Notes: generated by a model not told the origin, from the sequence alone. DNA of 47,760 nt from Actinomyces sp. (GCA_018375675.1 JAHACW010000029.1:1-47760), one strand, 5' to 3'. Counted from the first letter of the stretch, positions 35,490 to 43,854 are shown. Program-made: numbers and translations.

Positions 35490-36812
35490 ATGAAAAGGCG
35501 TTTTATTACCGCTACCGCTCTGATTGGTGCAGCGTCGATGCTGATGGCCGCCTGCTCGCAGGGTGGCAGCGCATCGAGCGAGGCGGGCACGTCCCTGACC
35601 CTGCGTCTGTGGGATGATCAGGCCGCCCAGGCGTACGAGGCGGCGCTCCCCGCGTTCACCGAGGAAACGGGGATCACGGTCAATGTCGAGGTCGTCCCGT
35701 GGTCGGACTACTTCACGGGCCTGCGTTCTGAGCTCGCCGCGGGCACCGGACCGGACGTCTTCTGGTCCAACACGAACAACTACACCGAGTACGCCCGCGG
35801 CGGCAAGATCGTCAACATTGACGAGGAGTTCCCCGCCTCCGAGCGCGACGGCTGGCTTCAGGGTGCCATCGATCAGTACACGGTTGACGGAAAGCTCTAC
35901 GGCGTCCCGGTCCTCACTGACCCGTCGATCGCGGTGTACTACAACAAGTCGCTGCTGGATGCGGCCGGTGTGAGCATCGAGGACCTGCAGAACCTGTCGT
36001 GGGATCCGAGCGCCTCCACCGACTCTCTGCGGGAGATCACCCGCAAGCTGACGCTGGACTCGTCGGGCCGCAACGCGGCTGACCCCGCCTTCGACGCGGA
36101 CCACATCGTCCAGTACGGATACAACGCCGCGCTGGATGGCCAGGCCATGTTCATTCCGTACCTGGGCTCGGCCGGCGCCACCCTGCAGGACGAGAGCGGG
36201 CACTTTACGTTCGCGAGCCCCGAGGGCGATGCCGCGGTCGGCTACCTGGTGGACCTCATCAACAAGGAGCACGTGGCCCCCTCGGCGGCCGATACGAACG
36301 ATAACGGCGACTTCAGCCGCGATCAGTTCCTGCAGGGCAAGATCGCTCTGTTCCAGTCCGGTGCCTACAACCTGGCGAACGTGGCCGAGGGCGCGTCCTT
36401 CGAGTGGGGCCTGGCTCCCCAGCCGAAGGGTCCCGCAGGTGCTGTGACGGTCGGTAACTCCGTCGTTGCCGCCGGTTCGACGGCGAGCGCGAACCCCGAG
36501 GCTCAGCACAAGCTGCTGGCGTGGCTGGCTGGCAAGGACGGCGGTGCCGCACTGGGTAAGACTGGCGCCGGCTTCCCCGCGAACGAGAAGGCCCAGACGA
36601 CGTGGACCGCCTACTGGTCGGACAAGGGCGTCGACACCTCGGTGATGGCGAAGACTCCTTCGGGCACGATCATGGCTCCCTTCGGTGCGAAGCTGGGCGC
36701 GGCAATGGACGCGTACAACGGCGTGCTCAAGGAGGTATTCCTGGGACGCACCGGCGTGCATGAGGGCGTCCAGGCCGCCCAGGATGCCGCAAACGCGGCG
36801 ATCGATCAGTAG
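35490..36812 (+). CDS. Sugar ABC transporter substrate-binding lipoprotein
   Basis: Captures the sugar outside the cell and hands it to the permeases. The 440-residue protein has a lipoprotein signal with lipobox LMAAC (lipidated Cys22), a Ser/Gly linker, and a type I extracellular solute-binding fold of the MalE/UgpB family (LTLRLWDDQAAQAYEAALPAF, then AAGTGPDVFW). AACTGGAGG ahead of the ATG is a good ribosome site. The ligand is unknown; downstream PIG-L and GH4 genes suggest an oligosaccharide with an N-acetylated or glucosidic unit. Confidence 0.93.
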   Translation: MKRRFITATALIGAASMLMAACSQGGSASSEAGTSLTLRLWDDQAAQAYEAALPAFTEETGITVNVEVVPWSDYFTGLRSELAAGTGPDVFWSNTNNYTEYARGGKIVNIDEEFPASERDGWLQGAIDQYTVDGKLYGVPVLTDPSIAVYYNKSLLDAAGVSIEDLQNLSWDPSASTDSLREITRKLTLDSSGRNAADPAFDADHIVQYGYNAALDGQAMFIPYLGSAGATLQDESGHFTFASPEGDAAVGYLVDLINKEHVAPSAADTNDNGDFSRDQFLQGKIALFQSGAYNLANVAEGASFEWGLAPQPKGPAGAVTVGNSVVAAGSTASANPEAQHKLLAWLAGKDGGAALGKTGAGFPANEKAQTTWTAYWSDKGVDTSVMAKTPSGTIMAPFGAKLGAAMDAYNGVLKEVFLGRTGVHEGVQAAQDAANAAIDQ

Positions 36813-36831
36813 TCGTCACAGACGTGCGACA

Positions 36832-36862
36832 GGCGCCGGCGGGACACGTTCTCGCCGGCGCC
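36832..36862 (+). terminator. Hairpin between the binding-protein and deacetylase genes
   Basis: Perfect ten-base arms GGCGCCGGCG and CGCCGGCGCC. It lies inside the likely operon and has no T-tract, so it may stabilise the upstream message or attenuate the PIG-L gene rather than end the transcript. Confidence 0.6.
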
Positions 36863-36880
36863 TCAATAAGGAGTACACGA

Positions 36881-37576
36881 ATGGATACCGTGCTGGGCAT
36901 TTACGCCCACCCCGATGATGCGGACGTGGACGCGGGCGGGACGCTCGCTCGCTTTGTGCGCGAAGGATCGAGGGTCGTCGTCGCAGTCGTCACAGACGGT
37001 GATGCGGGAGGCTCCGACCAGGATCTGCATCAGCAGATGGGGGAGTTGCGTCGCGATGAACAGCGCCGCGCGTGCGAGCAACTGGGCGTGACGGAGCTCG
37101 TCTTCTTCGACGGCTACCCCGACGGCATGGTGACCCCATCCCACGGCCTCGTGCGCGATATCGTCGCCCTCATCCGGCGCGTGAAGCCGAACCTGATCCT
37201 CACCCTCTCACCCGAATACAACTGGTCGTCCATCTACGCCAACCACCCGGACCACCGGGCCGTGGGCGCCGCGGTCACGGACGCCGTCTACCCGGCCGCG
37301 CGTAACCCCTTCGCGTTCCCCGAGCTGCTCGAGGAGGGCCTGGAACCCCACGTCGTCGAAGAAGTGTGGTTCCAAGGCGGACCGTCGACGAACCACGTCG
37401 TCGAGCTGGAACAGGCAGACATCGAGGCCAAGGTCAGGGCGGTTCGCGAGCACGTCACCCAATTCGAGGACGTCGACCGGATGGAGTCATGGATCCGACA
37501 GAGCACCCACGACGTGGGGCACCCCCACGGCTACGCAGGGGGAGAAGAATTCTTCCGCTGGGACACCCGCGGGTGA
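36881..37576 (+). CDS. PIG-L/LmbE family zinc deacetylase
   Basis: A 231-residue enzyme of the family that removes acetyl from N-acetylglucosamine units (MshB, BshB, DacA-type). Zinc ligands and the catalytic base are visible in AHPDDAD (His10, Asp12, Asp13) and NHPDHRAV (His122, Asp124, His125). AAGGAG lies seven bases before the ATG. The absence of MshC or glycosyltransferase neighbours argues against mycothiol synthesis. Its place after a sugar importer and facing a GH4 glycosidase suggests that it deacetylates an imported amino sugar or chitobiose-like disaccharide; that substrate is inference. Confidence 0.88.
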   Translation: MDTVLGIYAHPDDADVDAGGTLARFVREGSRVVVAVVTDGDAGGSDQDLHQQMGELRRDEQRRACEQLGVTELVFFDGYPDGMVTPSHGLVRDIVALIRRVKPNLILTLSPEYNWSSIYANHPDHRAVGAAVTDAVYPAARNPFAFPELLEEGLEPHVVEEVWFQGGPSTNHVVELEQADIEAKVRAVREHVTQFEDVDRMESWIRQSTHDVGHPHGYAGGEEFFRWDTRG

Positions 37577-37603
37577 TGACCCGGTAGTCGGCCTGTTCGC
37601 CAG

Positions 37604-37643
37604 ACTGTGCCCCCGCCTCGTCCGTACGAGGCCGGGGCACAGT
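37604..37643. terminator. Bidirectional terminator between convergent PIG-L and GH4 genes
   Basis: Eighteen-base arms (37604-37621 and 37626-37643) with one mismatch around a four-base loop. The right arm contains the recurrent word (ACGAGGCCGGGGC). Confidence 0.85.
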
Positions 37644-37675
37644 GCGTTGATGGGCGTGGGGCGGACGGGCACCCC

Positions 37676-39049
37676 TCAGTCGAAGGCAGCGGCGACCAGC
37701 GGATTTGTGCGGATCGCCTGGTCGAGCACGTCGCGCGCAACGTTGACCGAGTCGACCAGGGGGTGCAGCGCCAGCGCCTGCCAGGCGAGCGTGCGGTCGC
37801 GCTCGCGGGCGGCGTCGATGACGAGATTCTCACAGGCCTTCACGGATTGGACGAGGCCGAGGGGCGCGCCGCTCAAGGGCGCAACCGGAATTGGATGCAC
37901 GCCGGAGGCATCGACGTCGCAGGGAACCTCGACGACGTCCGTGTCGCGCAGCGTTGGAATCGAGGAGAATCCGCCGTCGCCATTACCGACGTTGAGGATC
38001 ATGCGCGCAGGAGTATTCGTAGCGAGCGCGTTCATGAGGTCGAGGGCCACCTTCTGGTAGCCGCCGCCCGCGATGTCTTCGGCGCGCCTGCCGGAACGCT
38101 CGTCGACGTCGCGGGCCTCGGCCATGTAGGTCGCCTCCCGGTCGGCGAGCGCATCGATCCACGTCCGTCCCGCCTGATTGGGGTCGGAGAGGACGGCGTT
38201 GTAGAAGGCATCCTGCTGATCACGCAGGTACTCGCCGCGTGTTTGGTCCTGGTGGATGCGGGCCATGGCTTCGCGATGGCAGTAGTAGTAGAAGAGGTAT
38301 TCGTTGGGCAGGGCGCCCAGCGCGCGAATCCAATCCGTGCCGATGGCACGGGATTCTTCCATGGATCCCAGGGCCGCCTCGTCGGCGAAGAGGCGCGGGA
38401 GGACGTCGCGGCCGCCGACGGACAGCGAGCGCAGCCAGCCGAGGTGGTTGAGGCCCGCGTAGTCGAAGGACACGTCGGCGCGCTCCTCCTCGGGAATGTC
38501 CAGGGCGTTCAGCGTCCGGTTGACGAGCCCGATGGGGGTGTCGCAGATGCCGATGACGCGCTCGCCGAGCACGGAACGCATCGCCTGGGTGATGGTCCCG
38601 GCCGGGTTCGTGAAGTTGATGAGCCAGGCGTTCGGGCACAGGCGCGCTGCGGCCCGGGCCAACTCGAGTGCCGGCCCGAGCGACCGGAACGCGTAGCAGT
38701 AGCCGCCCACGCCAACGGTCTCCTGACCGAGCAGCCCATGGTCGAGGCCGCAGTGTTCATCGAGGACCCTCCCGCAGGTCCCGCCCACCCGCATCGCGGA
38801 GAAGACGAAGTCGGCCCCGGGAAGCGCCTCGTTGATGTCCGTCGTCGCGCGGACGGTGGGGGAGTGCGGGAAGTCCAGCGAGGACAGCACGGCCATCATC
38901 GCGTCGAGCCTGCGCGCGTCGGTGTCGTACAGGACGACGCGGTCGACGTCGAGGGAGGCGTAGGCTCCCTGACCCGATCGTGAACGGGCCAAGACGTCGA
39001 TCATCGCGGGGACCCGGAAGCCCCCTCCTCCGACGATGGTGAGCTGCAT
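37676..39049 (-). CDS. GH4 family NAD-dependent glycosidase (6-phospho-beta-glucosidase-like)
   Basis: GH4 enzymes split alpha or beta glycosides by an NAD- and metal-dependent oxidation-elimination route. The 457-residue protein has the NAD-binding IVGGGGFRVPAMIDVL at the start, INFTNPAG, the metal-site ICDTPIGLVNR with the key Cys, and YAGLNHLGW with the metal-binding His. The ATG at 39049 has GAGAGGA nine bases upstream. 6-Phospho-beta-glucosidase is the usual automatic name, but with an ABC importer and no PTS genes nearby the substrate may not be phosphorylated. The neighbouring PfkB kinase could phosphorylate it or the product. Divergent from that kinase with 76 bases between. Confidence 0.9.
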   Translation of the reverse strand: MQLTIVGGGGFRVPAMIDVLARSRSGQGAYASLDVDRVVLYDTDARRLDAMMAVLSSLDFPHSPTVRATTDINEALPGADFVFSAMRVGGTCGRVLDEHCGLDHGLLGQETVGVGGYCYAFRSLGPALELARAAARLCPNAWLINFTNPAGTITQAMRSVLGERVIGICDTPIGLVNRTLNALDIPEEERADVSFDYAGLNHLGWLRSLSVGGRDVLPRLFADEAALGSMEESRAIGTDWIRALGALPNEYLFYYYCHREAMARIHQDQTRGEYLRDQQDAFYNAVLSDPNQAGRTWIDALADREATYMAEARDVDERSGRRAEDIAGGGYQKVALDLMNALATNTPARMILNVGNGDGGFSSIPTLRDTDVVEVPCDVDASGVHPIPVAPLSGAPLGLVQSVKACENLVIDAARERDRTLAWQALALHPLVDSVNVARDVLDQAIRTNPLVAAAFD

Positions 39050-39125
39050 GGCGGGCATCCTCTCTGGATACGTATAGTGGTGGCTCAGTGACACATTGTA
39101 GTCGCGCTCACGTCTAGGAGGACCC

Positions 39126-40013
39126 GTGGCATCTCAAGTACCCGCCGCATCTCAGTTCGCGGTCTACGGTCCAACGTTTCTTGACGTCGTGATGGGTCCC
39201 CTCGACGGTCCTCCGGTTCCCGGCCGCGAGGCCTGGGTGGAGGGAGCGCTCATGTGCGCGGGCGGCGCGGCGAATCAGGCGATCGCGCTTGCTCGTCTGG
39301 GCGCGCCCGTGTGCCTGCACAGCCGCGTGGGCGTCGATCAGATGGGTCAGTTCGTGGACGAGATGCTCGCGCGCGAGGGCGTGGACACCTCCTCGTGCGA
39401 GCGCGTGGGCGATCAAAACGTCACCGTCTCCCTGTCCTTCGACGGCGACCGGGCAATGACCACGCGCGGGACGACCGCGTTGCCCCGATTGGGAGGCGAC
39501 GCGCCGGCGTGCCTGCTCGCAGATGTGCGGGGAATCAGCGCGAACAGTGAGATTGTGTCCTCCTGGCGCGAGCGCGGGACATGGGTGCTGGCGGATACGG
39601 CCTGGGACGAGGCCGGGGCCTGGGACGAGGCGGACCTAGAGTCTTTGCGTTTGGCTGACGTGTGCACGCCTAACGAGGAGGAGGCGCTCGCCTACGCGCG
39701 CACCGAGAGCGTGGAGGACGCCGCGCGGTGGTTCGCGTCCTTTGGGTGCGACTGCGTGGTTACCTGCGGCAAGAATGGCGTGATCGCGTGCGTCGATGGA
39801 CAGATCCTGCGAGTGCCGGCGCCCGCCGTGAACGCGGTGGATACGACTGGCGCGGGGGATATCTTTTCGGCGGCCCTGGCCTGGGCGCGCCGAGCTCGCC
39901 GAATGCCGTGGCCCGAGGCGCTCGCCCTCGCCTGCGCAGCCGCCGCACACTCCACGCAGGGGATCGGCGGGTCCTCGTCGGCCCCCTACGAAGCCGACCT
40001 GGTCGGCGCGTGA
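39126..40013 (+). CDS. PfkB/ribokinase-family carbohydrate kinase
   Basis: Phosphorylates a sugar or amino sugar with ATP. The 295-residue protein has the N-terminal signature GGAANQAIALARLGAPV and the C-terminal signature NAVDTTGAGDIFSAALAW with catalytic Asp and the GAGD anion hole. The GTG start has AGGAGG four bases upstream. In context (importer, deacetylase, GH4 enzyme) a glucosamine, N-acetylglucosamine or similar kinase role is plausible but not shown. Within the gene, 39606-39620 is a full copy of the recurrent word, read as DEAGA, immediately followed by a second DEAD codon run. Confidence 0.9.
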   Translation: MASQVPAASQFAVYGPTFLDVVMGPLDGPPVPGREAWVEGALMCAGGAANQAIALARLGAPVCLHSRVGVDQMGQFVDEMLAREGVDTSSCERVGDQNVTVSLSFDGDRAMTTRGTTALPRLGGDAPACLLADVRGISANSEIVSSWRERGTWVLADTAWDEAGAWDEADLESLRLADVCTPNEEEALAYARTESVEDAARWFASFGCDCVVTCGKNGVIACVDGQILRVPAPAVNAVDTTGAGDIFSAALAWARRARRMPWPEALALACAAAAHSTQGIGGSSSAPYEADLVGA

Positions 40014-40025
40014 GCAGCCCAACCG

Positions 40026-40048
40026 GGCCCCTGCCTCGTCGCGGGGCC
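40026..40048 (+). terminator. Hairpin after the PfkB gene
   Basis: GGCCCC and GGGGCC arms enclose a variant of the recurrent word (CTGCCTCGTC). It is only ten bases before the lysS -10 box. Confidence 0.55.
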
Positions 40049-40057
40049 AAATCCCGG

Positions 40058-40063
40058 TACGAT
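40058..40063 (+). promoter_or_regulatory. -10 box TACGAT of lysS
   Basis: TACGAT, six bases (AGGCGC), then ATG at 40070. It is the clearest leaderless arrangement in the window, since no ribosome site of normal length fits. Confidence 0.55.
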
Positions 40064-40069
40064 AGGCGC

Positions 40070-41689
40070 ATGACCGATTCTTCTTCCACGCCCACGCAAG
40101 CACCCGCAGACGACACCCCCGAGCAGGTCAAGGTTCGCGCGGCCAAGCGCGCGCGCCTCATGGAGGCCGGCATCCCCGCCTACCCCGTGCGCCTGCCGAT
40201 CACCACCACCATCAAGGCGGTGCGCGAGAAGTACGCCCACCTTGAGGCCGGCGAAGAGACCGAGGACTACGTGGGCCTGGCGGGCCGCGTCATCCTCGCG
40301 CGCAACGGCGGCAAGCTCTGCTTCGCGACCCTCATGGACGGCGAAGGCAACAAGATCCAGGTCATGCTCTCCGCCGCTTCCGTCGGCGCCGAGTCCCTGG
40401 CCGCCTACAAGAACGACGTCGACCTGGGCGATCACCTCTTCGTCCACGGCCGCGTGATCTCCTCGCGCCGCGGCGAGCTGTCGATCTTCGCGACCCCCGC
40501 TGAGGTCACGCCCGAGGCTCAGGCAGAGTACGATGCCGCGCCGACCGCGCTGCCCGCCCCCGACGCCTCCTGGGCCATCGCCTCCAAGGCGATCCGCCCC
40601 CTGCCCAAGACCTGGACCACCGAGGACGGCGAAGAGATTACCCTGTCCGAGGACCAGCGCATCCGCCGCCGCGAGCTCGACCTGATCACGCGCCCCGCCG
40701 CGCGCGACATGGTCCGCATCCGCGCGGCCGTCAACCGCTCGATCCGCGAGAACTTCTTCCGCCGCGACTACATCGAGCTCGAGACGCCGATGCTGCAGAT
40801 GATTCACGGTGGCGCGGCTGCCCGCCCCTTCACGACGCACATGAACGCGCTCGACACCGATCTGTACCTGCGTATCGCGACCGAGATCTACCTCAAGCGC
40901 GCGGTCGTCGGCGGCGTGGACCGCGTCTTCGAGATGAACCGCAACTTCCGCAACGAGGGCATGGATTCCTCGCACAGCCCCGAGTTCACGTCCCTGGAGG
41001 CCTACGAGGCCTACTCGGACTACAACGGTATGGCCGACCTGACCCGCGACCTCATCCAGCAGGCCGCGCGTGATGCCTTCGACCTGTCCGAGGGCGAGGA
41101 AATCGTGCGCCTGGCCGACGGTACCGAGTACGACCTGTCGGGCGAGTGGGATCGCATCGACCTGTACGGCTCCACCTCCGAGGCCCTGGGCGAAGAGATC
41201 ACGGTGGAGACGCCGCGCGAGACCCTCGTCAAGTACGCGGAGCGCATCGGCCTGGAGGTCGACGACTACGCCGTGTCCGGCAAGATCGTTGAAGACATCT
41301 TCGAGGAGCTCGTCGCCTCCAAGCTGTGGGCGCCGACCTTCGTCTACGACTTCCCGGAGGACACCTCCCCGCTGACCCGCTACCACCGCTCGCGCCCCGG
41401 CCTCACCGAAAAGTGGGACCTGTACGTGCGCGGCTTCGAGACGGGCACCGCCTACTCCGAGCTGGCCGACCCGGTCGTCCAGCGCGAGCGCTTCGAGGCG
41501 CAGGCCCTCGCGGCTGCCAACGGCGACCCTGAGGCCATGGTCATGGACGAGGACTTCCTCATCGCCATGGAGCAGGGTTTCCCCCCGTGCGGCGGCATGG
41601 GCATGGGCATCGACCGCCTGCTCATGGTCCTCACCGGCCAGGGCATCCGCGAGACGATTCCGTTCCCGCTGGTCAAGCGCCTGGGCTGA
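40070..41689 (+). CDS. lysS: Lysyl-tRNA synthetase (class II)
   Basis: Charges tRNA-Lys with lysine. The 539-residue protein has an N-terminal OB-fold anticodon domain (about 45-160; GLAGRVILARNGGKLCFATL) and a class II catalytic core with motif 1 near 230, motif 2 RVFEMNRNFRNEGMDSSH and motif 3 GMGMGIDRLLMVLTG. The start at 40070 is chosen over an open frame reaching back to 39728 inside the PfkB gene because family homology begins after it and TACGAT lies six bases upstream. The first 20 residues are a Ser/Thr/Pro-rich lead. It ends at a very strong terminator. Confidence 0.96.
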   Translation: MTDSSSTPTQAPADDTPEQVKVRAAKRARLMEAGIPAYPVRLPITTTIKAVREKYAHLEAGEETEDYVGLAGRVILARNGGKLCFATLMDGEGNKIQVMLSAASVGAESLAAYKNDVDLGDHLFVHGRVISSRRGELSIFATPAEVTPEAQAEYDAAPTALPAPDASWAIASKAIRPLPKTWTTEDGEEITLSEDQRIRRRELDLITRPAARDMVRIRAAVNRSIRENFFRRDYIELETPMLQMIHGGAAARPFTTHMNALDTDLYLRIATEIYLKRAVVGGVDRVFEMNRNFRNEGMDSSHSPEFTSLEAYEAYSDYNGMADLTRDLIQQAARDAFDLSEGEEIVRLADGTEYDLSGEWDRIDLYGSTSEALGEEITVETPRETLVKYAERIGLEVDDYAVSGKIVEDIFEELVASKLWAPTFVYDFPEDTSPLTRYHRSRPGLTEKWDLYVRGFETGTAYSELADPVVQRERFEAQALAAANGDPEAMVMDEDFLIAMEQGFPPCGGMGMGIDRLLMVLTGQGIRETIPFPLVKRLG

Positions 41690-41700
41690 TCTGAGTCGAT

Positions 41701-41749
41701 GAAAGGGCCTCGGCCTCGTTCCCATCGTGGACGAGGCCGAGGCCCTTTC
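41701..41749. terminator. Strong bidirectional terminator between lysS and the SorC-type regulator
   Basis: Perfect 19-base arms (41701-41719 and 41731-41749) with TTTCT beyond the right arm and AAAG in the left, so it can act both ways. The arms hold a variant (GAGGCCGAGGCC) of the recurrent word. Confidence 0.92.
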
Positions 41750-41772
41750 TCGTGCGTCGGTGTCGCCTCGGC

Positions 41773-42753
41773 TCAGACGTAGGAGCGGCGGGGAGCCATG
41801 CGCGTGTGAACCAGGTCGAGGAGCTCGTGCGCGGCACCGTCGTCGAGGACGAGGTCGGTGGCGACCCCGGCGCGCAGTGCCCCGAGGAGCGGGAGGGCCT
41901 TCGAGGCGCCGGACACGACGCAGAGGCGGCGCGGGATCTTCTTCAGCGTGGCCGGGATCGGGCCCGAGGCGCGCTCGTTGAGGTGCATGTTTGTGGAGCC
42001 GTCCTCGCGGATGAGGACGGTGCACACATCGCCGACGACCCCGTCGTTCTGGGCCGCCGCAATCTCGTTGGGGTCGAGGAAACCCCCCGAGTAGACGTGG
42101 GAGGGAAGGCGGGCCGACATGGAGCCGACGCCGAAGAGGGCGACGTCTGCGCTGTCGATCGTGTTGAGGACCGACTGGACGGAGCGCTCGCGCCAGAGCG
42201 CCTCTTTGGTGTCTGCGTAGTCGAAGAATGCGGGCACGGGGAAGTTGACGATGCGCCCGCCGATGGCCTTCGCGGCGCGAGCGATGATGGCCTCGGCGTA
42301 GGGCATACCCGATTCAGTGGCGGTGGCCGCTCCGTTGAGCTGCACGACGGTGGAACCCGCAAAAGACACGTGGGGCATGGCCCGCGTCACTTCCGCGGTG
42401 GTATTTCCCCAGGCGATGCCGAGGGTGACGCCGGGGAAGAGCATATCGATAAGGTGTTCCGCCGCGACGAGCGCAACGTTGTGCAGGCGGTTGACCTCGG
42501 TGTGGACGTCGTGAACGGGAACGACTGAAACCTGGACGCCGAAGAGGTCGGCGATCTGTCCCGCGAGGGTGCCTTTGAGGCCGGGGGAGGCGGACACCGA
42601 GATGCGCACCAGGCCGACCTCCCGCGCGTGGGCGAGAAGTCGCGAGACCGAGGAGCGTGATATCTGCAGGTGGCGGGCGATTGTCTCCATCGTCTGCCCC
42701 TGGAGGTAGTACATTGAGGCGGCCTCGTGCGCCTGTTCGTCACGTATTGTCAC
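41773..42753 (-). CDS. SorC/CggR-family sugar-sensing transcription regulator
   Basis: About 326 residues: an N-terminal helix-turn-helix (MYYLQGQTMETIARHLQISRSSVSRLLAHAREVGLV) and a C-terminal SorC sugar-binding domain (about 55-325) with GIAWGNTTAEV and GVGSMSA phosphosugar-loop motifs. Members are induced by phosphorylated sugars or polyols. It is divergent from glpF-glpK and so most likely controls glycerol uptake; alternatively it controls the sugar cluster upstream of lysS. The GTG at 42753 puts the usual distance before the helix-turn-helix. A longer GTG at 42774 is also in frame, and neither has a ribosome site. Confidence 0.87.
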   Translation of the reverse strand: MTIRDEQAHEAASMYYLQGQTMETIARHLQISRSSVSRLLAHAREVGLVRISVSASPGLKGTLAGQIADLFGVQVSVVPVHDVHTEVNRLHNVALVAAEHLIDMLFPGVTLGIAWGNTTAEVTRAMPHVSFAGSTVVQLNGAATATESGMPYAEAIIARAAKAIGGRIVNFPVPAFFDYADTKEALWRERSVQSVLNTIDSADVALFGVGSMSARLPSHVYSGGFLDPNEIAAAQNDGVVGDVCTVLIREDGSTNMHLNERASGPIPATLKKIPRRLCVVSGASKALPLLGALRAGVATDLVLDDGAAHELLDLVHTRMAPRRSYV

Positions 42754-42774
42754 GTTTTCTAGTGTGCCATGCAC

Positions 42775-43028
42775 AAGCGTTCAGATGTGTGACTTTGGGA
42801 ATTAAAGAGCCTGAAGGGGCGACACGTAAAATGCGTGTCATATGGTCAGGGTCACACGCGAGGGCTTGCACGGATGTGCACTCAGTTTGGGCTAACGTGC
42901 ATCAAGTGTCATACTGTGATGTGACCCGCGAAGCTTATCCGAGCGGATATTGTTCGACGGTACACAGTTGGCGGTGAAAGAACACCGGTGACCCGGCGCG
43001 AAGACGCGTCGGAGAAAGATAGGGAAAC
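42775..43028 (+). promoter_or_regulatory. Divergent control region of the regulator and glpFK
   Basis: It contains a dyad GACACG-N7-CGTGTC at 42821-42839, direct repeats GTCACGTATT/GTCACGTTTT at the start of the regulator gene (42739-42758), and further TGTCA/TGACC half-sites near 42908-42925. These are candidate operators for the SorC-type regulator. GATAGGGAAAC precedes the glpF ATG. Confidence 0.5.
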
Positions 43029-43814
43029 ATGCTCACAACACTGCTCCCGGCAGCCGCAGATGCGGCTGTCCCTACCACGGGCCAGATTTTCTGGTCTGAG
43101 TTCCTCGGCACCACGATCCTGCTGCTCCTCGGTGGCGGCGTCGTTGCTACGAACCTGCTGCCCAAGTCCAAGGGCAAGGGCGGCGGCTGGCTGCTCATCA
43201 ACTGGGGATGGGGCCTGGCGGTCTTCGCCGGCGTCTACGTTGCGTTCCGTACCGGTGGTCACCTGAACCCCGCGGTGACGATCGCCAAGGTCGTCGCCCA
43301 CATGTTCGACTCCAACGTCACCCTGGCGGGTGACATTCCCGTCACCGGCACCAATGTTGCGGTCTACATCGTCGCCCAGTTCCTCGGTGCCTTCGCCGGC
43401 GCCGTCCTGTGCTGGCTGACCTTCAAGAAGCACTTCGACGAGGACTGCGACCCCGCCCTCAAGCTCGGCGTCTTCTCCACCGGCCCCGAGATCCGCTCCT
43501 ACGGTTGGAACTGCCTCACTGAGGCCATCGGCACCGCCGTCCTGATCCTGTGGGTCTTCGTCTCCGGTTACACCGAGACCGCGGTCGGCCCCCTCGGCGT
43601 CGCGCTCATCATCGTCGTCATCGGTAACTCGCTCGGTGGCCCCACCGGATACGCCATCAACCCGGCCCGTGACCTCGGCCCCCGTATCGCCCACGCGATC
43701 CTGCCCATCAAGGGCAAGGGTGGCTCCGACTGGGGCTACTCCTGGGTCCCCGTCGTCGGCCCGATCATCGGAGCCATCGTCGGCACCGTTCTCTACTACC
43801 TCATTCTCGCCTGA
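43029..43814 (+). CDS. glpF: Glycerol facilitator (aquaglyceroporin, MIP family)
   Basis: A membrane channel that lets glycerol diffuse in. The 261-residue protein has six helices and two half-helices with the NPA motifs at Asn80 (HLNPAVTIA) and Asn211 (INPARDLGPR). The Asp after the second NPA-Arg (ARD) marks glycerol-permeable channels rather than water-only aquaporins. The N-terminus is about 18 residues longer than E. coli GlpF. It is followed by glpK in the same direction after 152 bases. Confidence 0.95.
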   Translation: MLTTLLPAAADAAVPTTGQIFWSEFLGTTILLLLGGGVVATNLLPKSKGKGGGWLLINWGWGLAVFAGVYVAFRTGGHLNPAVTIAKVVAHMFDSNVTLAGDIPVTGTNVAVYIVAQFLGAFAGAVLCWLTFKKHFDEDCDPALKLGVFSTGPEIRSYGWNCLTEAIGTAVLILWVFVSGYTETAVGPLGVALIIVVIGNSLGGPTGYAINPARDLGPRIAHAILPIKGKGGSDWGYSWVPVVGPIIGAIVGTVLYYLILA

Positions 43815-43823
43815 GAGTGAGTG

Positions 43824-43854
43824 CGCGGGCGAGGCCTCCGCGGCCTCGCCCGCG
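43824..43854 (+). terminator. Long hairpin between glpF and glpK
   Basis: Perfect 13-base arms CGCGGGCGAGGCC and GGCCTCGCCCGCG around a five-base loop, with no T-tract. It may partly end or protect the glpF message and so set the glpF:glpK ratio. Confidence 0.65.

Noticed and set aside
36881..37576. PIG-L gene as mycothiol enzyme MshB
   Set aside because: No other mycothiol genes are nearby, and it sits within a sugar-import and glycosidase cluster.
39728..40069. lysS starting far upstream, fused to PfkB sequence
   Set aside because: The extension overlaps the PfkB gene out of frame, and lysS homology begins only after the ATG at 40070, which has its own -10 box.
39986..42025. 679-residue antisense frame opposite lysS
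   Set aside because: Same reason: lysS is unmistakable on the plus strand and the antisense product has no family features.
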